From Acidaminococcus sp050873445 (lineage in GTDB: Bacteria; Bacillota; Negativicutes; Acidaminococcales; Acidaminococcaceae), in NCBI RefSeq assembly GCF_050873445.1, contig NZ_JBNMIU010000003.1:1-64000 (forward strand): a stretch of DNA of 64,000 nucleotides. Reading direction: 5' to 3'. The notes beneath the pieces are model-generated. The model saw only the letters and a program-made list of their open reading frames with translations. It did not search any database and had not been told where the DNA came from. Made by a program: the position numbers and the translations under genes. Position 1 is the stretch's first letter. The number at the start of each line of letters is the position of its first letter. This document shows, one piece after another, positions 27,056-36,041 of this stretch.

Positions 27056-28471
27056 ATGGATCATCTGGAATCTTACAAAAAAGAACTGGAACAGCTGAAT
27101 GCCTGCATCTGGGAGTATGCGGAACTGAAATTCAATGAGGTCCGCTCGGCGAAAGCTATGACGGATCTGCTGGAAGCACATGGCTTCAGGGTACACAGAG
27201 GCGTGGCCCATATGCCCACCGCCTATATGGCGGAATATGGCAGCGGCAAACCGGTGATTGCTATCCTGGGAGAATATGATGCCCTGTCCGGGCTCAGCCA
27301 GGTGTCCGGCATCACAGAGGAAAAACCCCGGGAAGGGAATCCCAACGGCCACGGCTGCGGCCACTGCCTGCTGGGTACGGCGGCGGTGGGTGCAGGTCTA
27401 CTGCTGAAAGATTACCTGGAAGCCCACCCGGGTCAGGGAACCGTGAGGGTTTACGGCTGCCCGGCAGAAGAGGGGGGCAGCGGCAAGACCTACATGGCCC
27501 GGGAAGGGCTGTTCGATGACGTGGATGCAGCCCTCACCTGGCATCCGGGTACCCAGAACGAAGTGATGGTGGGCAGCAACCAGGCCAATATCCAGGCGTC
27601 TTTCAGCTTCAAAGGAAGGGCCTCCCATGCGGCTGCGGCTCCCCAGAACGGGCGCAGCGCTCTGGACGCGGTGGAACTCATGGATGTGGGAGTGAACTAC
27701 ATGCGGGAACATATGGCGGACTACGAACGGGTCCACTATGCCGTCCTGGATGCTGGCGGAGTTTCACCCAACGTTGTACAACCTCATGCGGAAGTGCTGT
27801 ATCTGGTCCGTTCCAAGACCAACGAGGAAACGAAACGGCTGTATGACCGGGTAGTGAACATCGCCCGGGGTGCCGCCCTTATGACGGAAACGGAGCTCAG
27901 CATCCGCTTCGACAAGGCTGTGTCCAACCTGGTGCCCAACAAGGTATTGGGACAGGTGCTGTATGATGCCATGACGGCCGTAGGGGCACCCGAGCGTACG
28001 GATGAAGAAAAGGCCTTTCTGAAGAAGTTCCAGGATCAGGTGGGACCGGAACGGGTGCGGAAGGATCCTGGTATGGCTCCCTTCCCCGATCCGGAACTGC
28101 GGGAGGAACTGATCGAAAAAGATCCCAGCGGGGCATATATTTTGCCCTATCGGCCCACCAGCGCCACGATGATGGGGTCCTCGGACACTGGGGACGTGAG
28201 CTATGTGACGCCTCTGGCCCAGTTTGCTGGGGCCTGTTTTGCCATCGGCACATCGGCCCATTCCTGGCAGTGGGTCTCTCAGGATAAGGGAAGTGTGGCC
28301 CTGAAGGGCTGCTATTTTGCGGCGGAAGTGCTGGCCAGGGGGGCAGAGACCCTCTTTGAACAGCCGGAAGTGGTGAAGGCCGCCCGGGCCGAGCTGGAAA
28401 AACGGCTGGGCGGGAAGAAATACGAATGTCCGATCCCGCCGGATGTGATGCCGAGGGGGTATAATAAATAG
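27056..28471 (+). CDS. abgB: M20 amidohydrolase, AbgB-like
   Basis: A 471-residue zinc-dependent hydrolase of the p-aminobenzoyl-glutamate hydrolase subunit B type, which would split folate catabolites or similar aminoacyl conjugates. Metal-ligand segments are GHGCGHCLLGTAA, PAEEGGSGKTYM and TWHPGTQNEV. The dimerisation domain begins FKGRASHAAAAPQNGRSALD, and the late SSDTGDVSY and GTSAHSWQW are typical. The ATG at 27056 follows AAGGAGGGG. No abgA partner is adjacent, so it may act alone on another substrate. Confidence 0.85.
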   Translation: MDHLESYKKELEQLNACIWEYAELKFNEVRSAKAMTDLLEAHGFRVHRGVAHMPTAYMAEYGSGKPVIAILGEYDALSGLSQVSGITEEKPREGNPNGHGCGHCLLGTAAVGAGLLLKDYLEAHPGQGTVRVYGCPAEEGGSGKTYMAREGLFDDVDAALTWHPGTQNEVMVGSNQANIQASFSFKGRASHAAAAPQNGRSALDAVELMDVGVNYMREHMADYERVHYAVLDAGGVSPNVVQPHAEVLYLVRSKTNEETKRLYDRVVNIARGAALMTETELSIRFDKAVSNLVPNKVLGQVLYDAMTAVGAPERTDEEKAFLKKFQDQVGPERVRKDPGMAPFPDPELREELIEKDPSGAYILPYRPTSATMMGSSDTGDVSYVTPLAQFAGACFAIGTSAHSWQWVSQDKGSVALKGCYFAAEVLARGAETLFEQPEVVKAARAELEKRLGGKKYECPIPPDVMPRGYNK

Positions 28472-28502
28472 TCCGGATACACAGCGAATGTACGATTTAA
28501 TT

Positions 28503-28560
28503 CCGTAGGGACTCACTAAGATCGGCGCAGCCGTGTCGCCCGGTAAGCCCGTCCCTGGCC
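28503..28560. repeat. Partial REP-like element
   Basis: CCGTAGGGACTCACTAAGAT and CGCCCGGTAAGCCC recall the elements at 26737 and 26978, but pairing is poorer. It lies in the gap before the Nim-like gene. Confidence 0.4.
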
Positions 28561-28610
28561 GCCCGTGAGGGCCGACGATGAACGACGAATTATGAATGAT
28601 AAGGAGTTGA

Positions 28611-29093
28611 ATGAAAATGTTCCGTCCCATGCGACGTTTCAAACAGGCCTTTTCGGAAGAAGAATGCCGAAAGGTGCTGCAGGAGGAAAAAAGGGGCACC
28701 CTGGCTCTTGCCGGGGATGATGGCTATCCTTATGCTGTCCCCCTCAATTATTATTACGATCCGGAAACCGGCCATCTCTATTTCCACGGTGCCGGCGAGG
28801 GCCACAAAATCGATGCCCTGAAGCGGTGCGAAAAGGCCTGCTTCAATGTCCATGACACCGGGGTGAAGCTGGACGGGGACTGGGCCTATACGGTGCGTTC
28901 CGTGACCATCTTCGGCCGGCTCCGCATCCTGGAAGACAAGGAAAAAGCCCTGCAGCTGCTGCGGAAGATCGGATTGAAATACTATCCCACCGTGGAATCG
29001 GTGGATGAGGTCATGGCCCGCTCTGCCAGCCGGGTGACCATGCTGGAACTGGTACCGGAACATATGACCGGGAAACGGGTCCACGAAAAATAA
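28611..29093 (+). CDS. Pyridoxamine 5'-phosphate oxidase-fold protein, NimA-like
   Basis: A 160-residue FMN-binding split-barrel protein. The pattern KRGTLALAGDDGYPYAVPLNYYYD, then LYFHGAGEGHKIDAL, matches the NimA/PPOX-related family. Some members reduce nitroimidazoles, but most genomic copies have no proven role. The ATG at 28611 follows AAGGAG; an alternative ATG at 28617 is possible. Confidence 0.82.
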   Translation: MKMFRPMRRFKQAFSEEECRKVLQEEKRGTLALAGDDGYPYAVPLNYYYDPETGHLYFHGAGEGHKIDALKRCEKACFNVHDTGVKLDGDWAYTVRSVTIFGRLRILEDKEKALQLLRKIGLKYYPTVESVDEVMARSASRVTMLELVPEHMTGKRVHEK

Positions 29094-29123
29094 GGCTTTT
29101 CGCCGGTTTTCTATGCAAAGTTA

Positions 29124-29152
29124 TTGACACGCTTCCGTTTTGCTCTTATAAT
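29124..29152 (+). promoter_or_regulatory. Consensus sigma-70 promoter for rpmH-rnpA
   Basis: TTGACA at 29124-29129 and TATAAT at 29147-29152 are separated by exactly 17 bp, followed by a ~65-nt leader to rpmH. Confidence 0.93.
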
Positions 29153-29226
29153 GATATGAGCTGTCAAACGATTTACTTATTTATAGATCTTGACGTATCT
29201 TTGGAGGCAAGGGAGGGTTAAGGATT

Positions 29227-29361
29227 ATGAAGAGAACTTTTCAACCGAATAACAATCGGAGAAAAAAGACTCATGGCTTCAGAGAAAGAATGAAGACTCT
29301 GGGTGGACAACAAGTCTTAAAGAGAAGACGTGCAAAAGGCAGAAAGAGATTGTCTGCATAA
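29227..29361 (+). CDS. rpmH: 50S ribosomal protein L34
   Basis: A 44-residue basic protein starting MKRTFQPNNNRRKKTHGF and ending RRAKGRKRLSA, a full match to L34. It is the first gene of the conserved rpmH-rnpA-yidD-yidC-jag-mnmE-mnmG-rsmG cluster. In many bacteria rpmH sits next to dnaA; here about 14 kb separates them. Confidence 0.97.
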   Translation: MKRTFQPNNNRRKKTHGFRERMKTLGGQQVLKRRRAKGRKRLSA

Positions 29362-29369
29362 AGAATAAG

Positions 29370-29394
29370 ATAGGCCGCTCTTCGCGGCCTATTT
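29370..29394 (+). terminator. rpmH-rnpA attenuator hairpin
   Basis: ATAGGCCGC and GCGGCCTAT pair around TCTTC, followed by a short TTT. A leaky terminator here would keep L34 output above RnpA output. Confidence 0.7.
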
Positions 29395-29417
29395 TACTAC
29401 AAGGCAGGTGCAGAGCT

Positions 29418-29780
29418 TTGGAACAGAACGTTCCCGGAAAATATACGTATACCCAGGCCAACCGGGTGAAGGCCCATGAACGGTTCCAGAAGATCTACGA
29501 AAAAGGCCGGTCCTACGTGGATAAATACGGAGTCTTTTATGTACTTCCTTCGGACAACGGGCAGAACCAGTTGGGTACGGCCGTGGGCAAACGGCTGGGA
29601 CATGCTGTGCTGCGCAACCAGGTGAAACGCCGGATGCGGGAGGTGTTCCGCAGGGAACAGACCCGTCTGAACCGGAAGGTATCCATCGTGTGGGTTGCCC
29701 GCCAACGCCTGGCCCGCGCTCCTTATGGAGTCTATGAAGAAGTGTTCCAGCGGCTGGCAAAGAAGGCCGGGCTGCTGTAA
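29418..29780 (+). CDS. rnpA: Ribonuclease P protein component
   Basis: A 120-residue basic protein that assists the RNase P RNA in 5' maturation of tRNA. The signature RNQVKRRMREVFR lies near residue 66 and KAHERFQKIYEKGRSYV near the start. The chosen start is TTG at 29418 with an AAGGCAGG site; no ATG in frame gives the N-terminal family segment. Confidence 0.94.
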   Translation: MEQNVPGKYTYTQANRVKAHERFQKIYEKGRSYVDKYGVFYVLPSDNGQNQLGTAVGKRLGHAVLRNQVKRRMREVFRREQTRLNRKVSIVWVARQRLARAPYGVYEEVFQRLAKKAGLL

Positions 29781-29805
29781 AAGGAAAGTTTTACCGGAGA
29801 GGCCT

Positions 29806-30015
29806 ATGAAAACGATTGCCATTGCCCTGATCCGTTTCTATCAGGTGTGGATTTCTCCCTGTTTTCCGCCCCGGTGCAGGTTCTATCCGACCTGCTCCCA
29901 ATATGCGCTGGAAGCAGTCCAGAAATACGGTTTTCTCAAGGGATCCTATCTGGCCGTGAAGAGAATACTAAAATGTCATCCCTTCCACAAGGGTGGGTAT
30001 GATCCTGTGCCGTAA
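29806..30015 (+). CDS. yidD: Membrane protein insertion efficiency factor YidD
   Basis: A 69-residue protein with the family core YQVWISPCFPPRCRFYPTCS and HPFHKGGYDPVP. It aids YidC-dependent membrane insertion. The ATG at 29806 follows GGAGAGG; the longer in-frame start would overlap rnpA heavily. Confidence 0.93.
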   Translation: MKTIAIALIRFYQVWISPCFPPRCRFYPTCSQYALEAVQKYGFLKGSYLAVKRILKCHPFHKGGYDPVP

Positions 30016-30041
30016 GGAGCAGGAAGAAAAGGAGTCGAACT

Positions 30042-30677
30042 TTGGAAATTTTAAGCTCGTTTGTCCAACAGGTCGTAGGCCATATCTATGAACTGACCCG
30101 GCTGGTCGGGGAACCCAGCTACGGGCTGGCCATCATCATCATGACCATTCTGATCAAACTGATCCTTGCCCCGCTGACGGCCAAGCAGGTCGCTTCCACC
30201 AAGGCCATGAGCCGGATCCAGCCCAAGATGAAAGAACTGCAGGCCCGGTACAAGGACGACAAGGTGACCCTGAACCAGAAAATGTCCGAACTGTACAAGC
30301 AGGAAGGGGTCAATCCCCTGGCCGGCTGTCTGCCGCTGCTGATCCAGATGCCCATCATGATCGGTATCTTTTACGGAATCCGGGATTTCAACTATGAAGG
30401 ACCCAGCTCCTTCCTGTGGATGCAGAGCATCGCAGATCCGGATCCCTATTACATCCTGCCGGTTCTGTCGGCCCTGACCACACTCATCCAGTCCAAGCAG
30501 ACCATGCCTCCTTCTGACAATCCCCAGGGGAAGATCATGCTGTACTTCATGCCGCTGTTCATCGGGTATATTTCCCTGAAATTCCCGGCTGGGCTGGTAC
30601 TGTACTGGGTAGTTATGAACATCATGCAGATTGGTCAGCAGTTCCTGATGGATCGGCACAGCAAGGATAATCAGTAA
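30042..30677 (+). CDS. yidC: Membrane protein insertase YidC
   Basis: A 211-residue polytopic membrane protein of the short Gram-positive type without the large periplasmic domain. The family region GLAIIIMTILIKLILAPLTAKQ, the hydrophilic loop with PKMKELQARYKDD, NPLAGCLPLLIQMPI and LVLYWVVMNIMQIGQQ are visible. There is no lipoprotein Cys at the N-terminus. The start is TTG at 30042 after AAAGGAG. Confidence 0.94.
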   Translation: MEILSSFVQQVVGHIYELTRLVGEPSYGLAIIIMTILIKLILAPLTAKQVASTKAMSRIQPKMKELQARYKDDKVTLNQKMSELYKQEGVNPLAGCLPLLIQMPIMIGIFYGIRDFNYEGPSSFLWMQSIADPDPYYILPVLSALTTLIQSKQTMPPSDNPQGKIMLYFMPLFIGYISLKFPAGLVLYWVVMNIMQIGQQFLMDRHSKDNQ

Positions 30678-30712
30678 TTTACGCCGGCACATCCGGTGAA
30701 GGAGGCAGGAAG

Positions 30713-31468
30713 ATGAACGTTGTAGAAAAAACGGGCAAAACCGTTGAGGACGCAGTCAAGGCCGCCCTTGCAGAGTTGGGCGTAAGCCGGGACGAAGTAG
30801 AGGTGGAAGTACTGGAATCTTCCAAGAGCTCGATCCTGGGCCTGTTCGGCGGACGGGACGCCAAGGTGCGGGTGACCGTAAAGGAAGCTCCGGCTCCGGA
30901 ACCGGAAGCGGCTGCAGAAGAACCGGTGGCAGTACCGGCAAAGGAAATTGAGGAAGCGCCGGAAGCACCGGCGGTTCCGGAAAAGAAACCGGCAGAAGAC
31001 CGGGCAGCCGATCTGGTAGCCACAGCGGCTGCTGCCAAGGAATTCCTGGAACAGATCTTCAGCGCCATGGGGATGGACCTGATCATCGAGAAATTCGTCA
31101 ATCAGAAGGAAGACGAAGTGGTCTTGAAGATCCACGGTGAAGGAATCGGCGTGCTGATTGGCAAGCATGGCCAGACTCTGGATGCGCTCCAGTACCTGAC
31201 CAGCCTGGCCGGGAACAAGGGACGCAAAACTTGGAACCGGGTCATCCTGGATGCGGAAAATTACCGGGAACGCCGGCGCCAGACGCTGGAACGGCTGGCA
31301 AAGAACCTGGCTGACCGGGTCAGACGGACGCATAAGAAAGCCATGCTGGAACCGATGAATCCTTACGAACGGAAGATCGTCCACATGAGCCTGCAGAACG
31401 ATCCGGCGATCACCACCTACAGCGAAGGGGAGGAACCCTACCGCAAAGTGGTCATCGATTTGAAATGA
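30713..31468 (+). CDS. jag: RNA-binding protein Jag/KhpB
   Basis: A 251-residue protein with an N-terminal Jag domain (VEKTGKTVEDAVKAALAELG, SSILGLFGGRDAKVRV), a Glu/Ala/Pro-rich linker of about 60 residues, a KH domain (HGEGIGVLIGKHGQTLDALQ) and an R3H domain (ENYRERRRQTLERLA, MNPYERKIVH). KhpB proteins are general small-RNA and mRNA binding factors linked to cell division in Firmicutes. ATG follows GGAGG. Confidence 0.94.
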   Translation: MNVVEKTGKTVEDAVKAALAELGVSRDEVEVEVLESSKSSILGLFGGRDAKVRVTVKEAPAPEPEAAAEEPVAVPAKEIEEAPEAPAVPEKKPAEDRAADLVATAAAAKEFLEQIFSAMGMDLIIEKFVNQKEDEVVLKIHGEGIGVLIGKHGQTLDALQYLTSLAGNKGRKTWNRVILDAENYRERRRQTLERLAKNLADRVRRTHKKAMLEPMNPYERKIVHMSLQNDPAITTYSEGEEPYRKVVIDLK

Positions 31469-31482
31469 CATAGTACCAACGT

Positions 31483-31516
31483 AGCTCCGGACACCTTTGT
31501 TCGGAGCTCTTTTTTT
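31483..31516 (+). terminator. jag-mnmE terminator
   Basis: AGCTCCG and CGGAGCT form a stem around 12 nt followed by seven T, ending 10 nt before mnmE. The mnmE RBS is directly after it. Confidence 0.8.
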
Positions 31517-31526
31517 GGAGGGAATT

Positions 31527-32906
31527 ATGGAACTTCTTGAGGATACCATCAGTGCCATCGCCACTGCCCTGGGAGTGGGCTCCATCGGCGTGATCCGGCT
31601 CAGCGGGCCGGAGAGCCTTGCCATTACGGACCGACTGTTCACCGGGCGGGAGAAACCCGGCAAGGATAATGCCCGAAAACTCCTTTATGGCCATGTCCTG
31701 GATGGCAGGGGCCAGGTGGTGGATGAAGTATTGGCCGTGTACATGCCCGGCCCCCATTCCTATACCGGGGAGGATGTGTGCGAGATCCAGTGTCACGGAG
31801 GCCGCCAGGCATTGCAGGAGATCCTGGCCCTGACCTACAAGGCGGGAGCCCGTCCGGCAGAGCCTGGGGAATTTACGAAGCGGGCCTTTTTGAATGGCCG
31901 GCTGGATCTGGCGGAAGCGGAAAGTGTCATGGACATCATCAACGCCCGGAGCAAGCGGGCACTGGTGGCTGCCAACCGGGGGCACCAGGGAGGTCTTTCC
32001 CGCAGGGTGAAGGACCTGCGGAAAAAGCTGCGGGACCTGGTGGTGCAGCTGGAAGCTGTCATCGACTATCCGGAGGAGGATATCGAGGATGTGACCTATG
32101 ATAAGGCCATCGCAGTGCTGACGGAAGGCCGGGACGCCGTGGAAAAACTGGTGCGCCAGGGCAGCACGGGCCGGATCCTGCGGGAAGGACTGCGCACAGC
32201 CATCGTAGGGCGGCCCAACGTGGGCAAATCCAGCCTGCTGAACAGCCTGCTCCAGGCAGACAGGGCCATTGTGTCAAACATCCCCGGCACCACCCGGGAT
32301 GTGATCGAGGAGCAGATGACTATCAACGGGATCCCGCTGGTGCTCACCGATACGGCGGGCCTGCGGGATACGGAAGATTATGTGGAAAAAATCGGGGTGG
32401 AACGTTCCAAAGAGGCCCTGGAGGATGCCCAGCTGGCCCTGGTGGTGCTGGATGGTTCCCAGCCTTTGGGTGAGGAGGACAAGGTACTGCTGGAAAGCCT
32501 GAAGGATCGGTCCAAACTGATCCTGGTCAATAAGGCGGACCTGAGGGTGGCCCTGGATACAAAGGCTCTGGAGGACGCTTACGGAGAGAAAAATGTGATC
32601 GTCCTTTCTGTGAAGACTGGAGAGGGCATGGATCAGGTGGCCCGCTGGCTGCAGGAATTCGTGTACGGAGAAGGCAGTGACAGCGAAAGCGGCAGCATGA
32701 CCCAGAATGCCCGGCAGCAGCGGCTGCTGGAAAAGGCGCTCCAAAGTGTGGGGGATGCCCTGAAGGGGGCCCGGGCCCACCTGCCATACGACTGCCTGAC
32801 CATCGACCTGACGGAAGCGCTCCACGACCTGGGGGAAATCACCGGGGAAGACGTGCCGGATGAAATCATCGATGAAATCTTTGCCCAGTTCTGTGTGGGC
32901 AAATAA
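31527..32906 (+). CDS. mnmE: tRNA modification GTPase MnmE
   Basis: A 459-residue enzyme that with MnmG installs carboxymethylaminomethyl on the wobble uridine. It has an N-terminal tetrahydrofolate-binding domain (DTISAIATALGVGSIGVIR), a G domain with GRPNVGKSSLLN, DTAGLRDTEDYVE and NKADL, and the C-terminal FCVGK with the catalytic Cys. The ATG at 31527 follows GGAGGG; an upstream in-frame start lies in the terminator. Confidence 0.97.
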   Translation: MELLEDTISAIATALGVGSIGVIRLSGPESLAITDRLFTGREKPGKDNARKLLYGHVLDGRGQVVDEVLAVYMPGPHSYTGEDVCEIQCHGGRQALQEILALTYKAGARPAEPGEFTKRAFLNGRLDLAEAESVMDIINARSKRALVAANRGHQGGLSRRVKDLRKKLRDLVVQLEAVIDYPEEDIEDVTYDKAIAVLTEGRDAVEKLVRQGSTGRILREGLRTAIVGRPNVGKSSLLNSLLQADRAIVSNIPGTTRDVIEEQMTINGIPLVLTDTAGLRDTEDYVEKIGVERSKEALEDAQLALVVLDGSQPLGEEDKVLLESLKDRSKLILVNKADLRVALDTKALEDAYGEKNVIVLSVKTGEGMDQVARWLQEFVYGEGSDSESGSMTQNARQQRLLEKALQSVGDALKGARAHLPYDCLTIDLTEALHDLGEITGEDVPDEIIDEIFAQFCVGK

Positions 32907-32923
32907 GTGTGGAGGAAAATACC

Positions 32924-34804
32924 ATGATCGTAGTGGATCATTATGATGTCGTTGTTGTAGGGGCTGGCCATGCTGGCTGTGAAGCAGCCCTGGCGGCTGC
33001 CCGGCTGGGGCAGAAGACCCTTCTGGCCACCCTGTCCATGGACAATATTGCCCTGATGCCCTGTAACCCCTCCGTGGGCGGACCGGCCAAGGGCCATCTG
33101 GTACGGGAAATCGATGCCCTGGGCGGGCAGATGGGGATCGCGGCTGATGAGGCCTGCATCCAGATGCGGATGCTGAATACGGGTAAGGGCTATGCGGTGC
33201 AGGCCCTGCGGGCCCAGGCGGACAAACCCCTGTATCATACCATCATGAAAGAAGTGGTGGAGAACACGGACAACCTGGATGTGAAGCAGCTGATGATCGA
33301 CAAGCTGCTGATCAAAAACGGCGCCGTCCAGGGCGTGGAAGCGGAAACCGGTGAAGTGTTCGAGGCGGACTGCGTGATTCTGTGTACGGGTACCTACCTG
33401 CGGGGCAAGATCCTGTACGGGGAAGTAGCTTATATGTCGGGACCCATCGGCCAGCGTTCGGCCATGAAGCTCACCGGGTCCCTGCAGGAAGCCGGTCTGC
33501 AGCTGATGCGGTTCAAGACCGGGACCCCTGCCCGGGTGGACGCCCGGACCTTGGATTACACCAAGATGGAACCCCAGTATGGGGACGAACGGGTGCGGAA
33601 CTTCTCCTTCATGAGTCACATTACTACCCGGCTGCAGGTGCCCTGTTATCTGACTTACACCAATCCCCGCACCCACAAGATCATCCGGGACAATCTGGAC
33701 CGGAGCTGCATGTTCAACGGAACCATCGAAGGGGTGGGGCCCCGGTACTGCCCCAGCATCGAATCCAAGATCATCCGGTTTGCCGACAAGAACCGGCACC
33801 AGCTGTTTTTGGAACCGGAAGGGCTGCGCACCAATGAAGTGTATGTCCAGGGCATGAGCTCTTCCCTGCCGGCAGAGATCCAGGTGGCGTTCATGCAGAC
33901 CATTCCCGGCCTGGAACACTGCAAGATGATGCGGGCAGGCTATGCCATCGAATATGACTGTCTGGACCCTCTGCAGCTGAAGGCCAACCTGGAACACAAG
34001 CAGATCAGCGGTCTGTTCAGTGCGGGCCAGGCCAACGGCACCAGCGGGTACGAAGAAGCGGCGGCCCAGGGACTCATGGCCGGCATCAATGCGGCCCTGA
34101 AACTCCAGGGGAAGAAGCCACTGATCTTGAAGCGGAGCGATGCCTATATCGGCGTCCTGATCGACGACCTGGTGACCAAAGGCACCAGCGAACCCTACCG
34201 GATGATGACCAGCCGGGCGGAATACCGGCTGCTGCTGCGCCAGGACAACGCAGATCTCCGGCTGACCCAGAAGGGCCGGGATGTGGGCCTGGTGACCGAC
34301 GCCCGGTACGAAGCCTTTACAAAGAAACGGGATATCATCGAACGGACCCTGTTCCATCTGTCCAAATTGAATCTGGCGCCCAATGAGGAGAACCAGCAGA
34401 AAATCGTAGCCATGGGATCCACACCTCTGCGCAGTTCCATCAATGTGCTGGAACTGCTGCGGCGTCCGGAAGTAACTTATGAGAAGCTGGCGGAAGCCTT
34501 CGACCTGGAGAAGCTGCCTGTGGATGCGGCGGAGCAGGTGGATGTGCAGGTGAAGTACCAGGGCTATATCGAAAAGCAGAAACAGGAAGTGGCACGGGCT
34601 TTGAAACTGGAGGACAAACTGCTGCCGGATGATCTGGATTATACCCAGCTCCACGAACTGTCTTCCGAAGCCATGGAAAAACTGAGCAAACAGCGGCCGG
34701 TGTCCATCGGCCAGGCCAGCCGGATTTCCGGGGTATCTCCGGCGGATATCAGCGTGCTGATGATCTATCTGGAAGCACGGCGGCGGAAGGAGGAACAGGC
34801 ATGA
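32924..34804 (+). CDS. mnmG: tRNA uridine-5-carboxymethylaminomethyl synthesis enzyme MnmG
   Basis: A 626-residue FAD enzyme partnering MnmE. The FAD motif is DVVVVGAGHAGCEAALAAAR, followed by NPSVGGPAKGHLVREIDALGG. The C-terminal region has SRAEYRLLLRQDNAD and YEKLAEAF, then GYIEKQKQEV, as in the family. The ATG at 32924 is preferred because GGAGGAAA lies immediately upstream; the GTG at 32909 is too close to the mnmE stop. Confidence 0.97.
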   Translation: MIVVDHYDVVVVGAGHAGCEAALAAARLGQKTLLATLSMDNIALMPCNPSVGGPAKGHLVREIDALGGQMGIAADEACIQMRMLNTGKGYAVQALRAQADKPLYHTIMKEVVENTDNLDVKQLMIDKLLIKNGAVQGVEAETGEVFEADCVILCTGTYLRGKILYGEVAYMSGPIGQRSAMKLTGSLQEAGLQLMRFKTGTPARVDARTLDYTKMEPQYGDERVRNFSFMSHITTRLQVPCYLTYTNPRTHKIIRDNLDRSCMFNGTIEGVGPRYCPSIESKIIRFADKNRHQLFLEPEGLRTNEVYVQGMSSSLPAEIQVAFMQTIPGLEHCKMMRAGYAIEYDCLDPLQLKANLEHKQISGLFSAGQANGTSGYEEAAAQGLMAGINAALKLQGKKPLILKRSDAYIGVLIDDLVTKGTSEPYRMMTSRAEYRLLLRQDNADLRLTQKGRDVGLVTDARYEAFTKKRDIIERTLFHLSKLNLAPNEENQQKIVAMGSTPLRSSINVLELLRRPEVTYEKLAEAFDLEKLPVDAAEQVDVQVKYQGYIEKQKQEVARALKLEDKLLPDDLDYTQLHELSSEAMEKLSKQRPVSIGQASRISGVSPADISVLMIYLEARRRKEEQA

Positions 34805-35514
34805 GCTTTCGTGAGACGTTGGAGACGGCGGCACAACAGGCCGGCTATTCCCTGACAGGACAGCAGCTGGACCAGTTCGGCACTTATGCGGACCTGCTGC
34901 TGGAGACCAATAAAAGTCTGAACCTGACGGCCATCACTGACCCGGATGAAGTGGCAGTGAAACATATGGTGGATTCCCTGCTGGTGTATAACAAGGAGCG
35001 GTTCCACAACCACACCATCGTGGATGTGGGCACCGGGGCCGGGTTCCCCGGACTGCCTCTCAAGATTTACGATCCCGGCATGCGGGTGACCCTGATCGAT
35101 TCCCTGCAGAAACGGCTGCACTTCCTGGAGCAGGTGGTGAAGAGCCTGGGGCTGGGGCAGGTACGGTGTACCCACGCCCGGGCAGAGGATGCGGGAAAGG
35201 ACCCGGTTCTGCGGGAGAAGTTCGATGTAGCTGTGGCCCGTGCCGTAGCGGCCCTGCCGGTGCTGGCGGAATACTGCCTGCCCCTGGTGCGGGTGGGCGG
35301 TGTGTTCTATGCCATGAAGGGCAGCAGGTACCGGGAGGAAGTGGATGCGGCCCATCACGCTGTGGAAGTGCTGGGCGGAAAGATTACAGAAGTGCGGCCG
35401 GTGCAGCTGCCCGGACTGACGGATCACAGGGCCATCATCACGATAGAAAAAGTGCGTCCCACCCCCAGGCAGTATCCCCGGAAAGCCGGCGTAGCCAGCA
35501 AGAGACCGCTGTAA
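34801..35514 (+). CDS. rsmG: 16S rRNA (guanine-N7)-methyltransferase RsmG
   Basis: A 237-residue SAM methyltransferase that modifies G527 of 16S rRNA. SAM-binding VDVGTGAGFPGLPLKI, LIDSLQKRLHFLE, VARAVAALPVLAEYCLPL and MKGSRYREE are typical of GidB/RsmG. It overlaps mnmG by 4 nt (ATGA). Confidence 0.96.
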   Translation: MSFRETLETAAQQAGYSLTGQQLDQFGTYADLLLETNKSLNLTAITDPDEVAVKHMVDSLLVYNKERFHNHTIVDVGTGAGFPGLPLKIYDPGMRVTLIDSLQKRLHFLEQVVKSLGLGQVRCTHARAEDAGKDPVLREKFDVAVARAVAALPVLAEYCLPLVRVGGVFYAMKGSRYREEVDAAHHAVEVLGGKITEVRPVQLPGLTDHRAIITIEKVRPTPRQYPRKAGVASKRPL

Positions 35515-35592
35515 AAGACAGCAGGAGCTGCGAACATAGCGAAAAACGATGAATCAGGAACTCATTCATAAACGTTCCAAGGAGGTCATGAT

Positions 35593-36024
35593 ATGAACAA
35601 GAAACTGGTGGCCGCGGTTGCTGCGGCCTATATGCTGGGAGCCGGCACCCGTGCTTTGCCCGCCCAGGCCTTTGATCTGGGCTCCGTCCTTAAACTGGGC
35701 GGCATCAGCTATCTGGTCAGCCGGTTCGGCGGCGAAATCAATACCTTCATCAACAAACTGACCCTGCAGAAGGGTCTGGATACCCATTATGCCACCAAGG
35801 TGGTGCCCATCCTGAGCCTGGGCAGCGGCAGCTACATCGGTGCCGTACAGGTAGTGGGGCCCAAGGCACAGGTGGACAAGGTCAAGGCCGTGGGCCAGCT
35901 GGAAGGCAGCCTCGTGAAAGTGGCCCGGGTCAAGGCCATGATCCCCATTGATTCCACAAGCATCAGTAATATCAGCCGGGTGGAAGGCGTAGGGATCAGC
36001 GCCATTGTAGACTTCAAGATATGA
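35593..36024 (+). CDS. Secreted protein of unknown function
   Basis: A 143-residue protein with a clear signal peptide: Lys-rich start, hydrophobic VAAVAAAYMLGAG and a likely cleavage after ALPAQA near residue 26. The mature part is small, Gly- and Val-rich, with SGSYIGAVQVVGPKAQVDKV and repeated beta-like segments, and contains no Cys. I do not recognise a named family. It lies between rsmG and parS-parA, preceded by AAGGAGG. Confidence 0.8.
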   Translation: MNKKLVAAVAAAYMLGAGTRALPAQAFDLGSVLKLGGISYLVSRFGGEINTFINKLTLQKGLDTHYATKVVPILSLGSGSYIGAVQVVGPKAQVDKVKAVGQLEGSLVKVARVKAMIPIDSTSISNISRVEGVGISAIVDFKI

Positions 36025-36041
36025 TGCTGGCAACATTTTTA

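Noticed and set aside
28503..28560. Terminator after abgB
   Set aside because: Pairing is poor and no T run follows; it fits better as a degraded repeat element.
32633..34834. 733-codon leftward open frame over mnmG
   Set aside because: Antisense shadow of mnmE/mnmG with no protein-like motifs.
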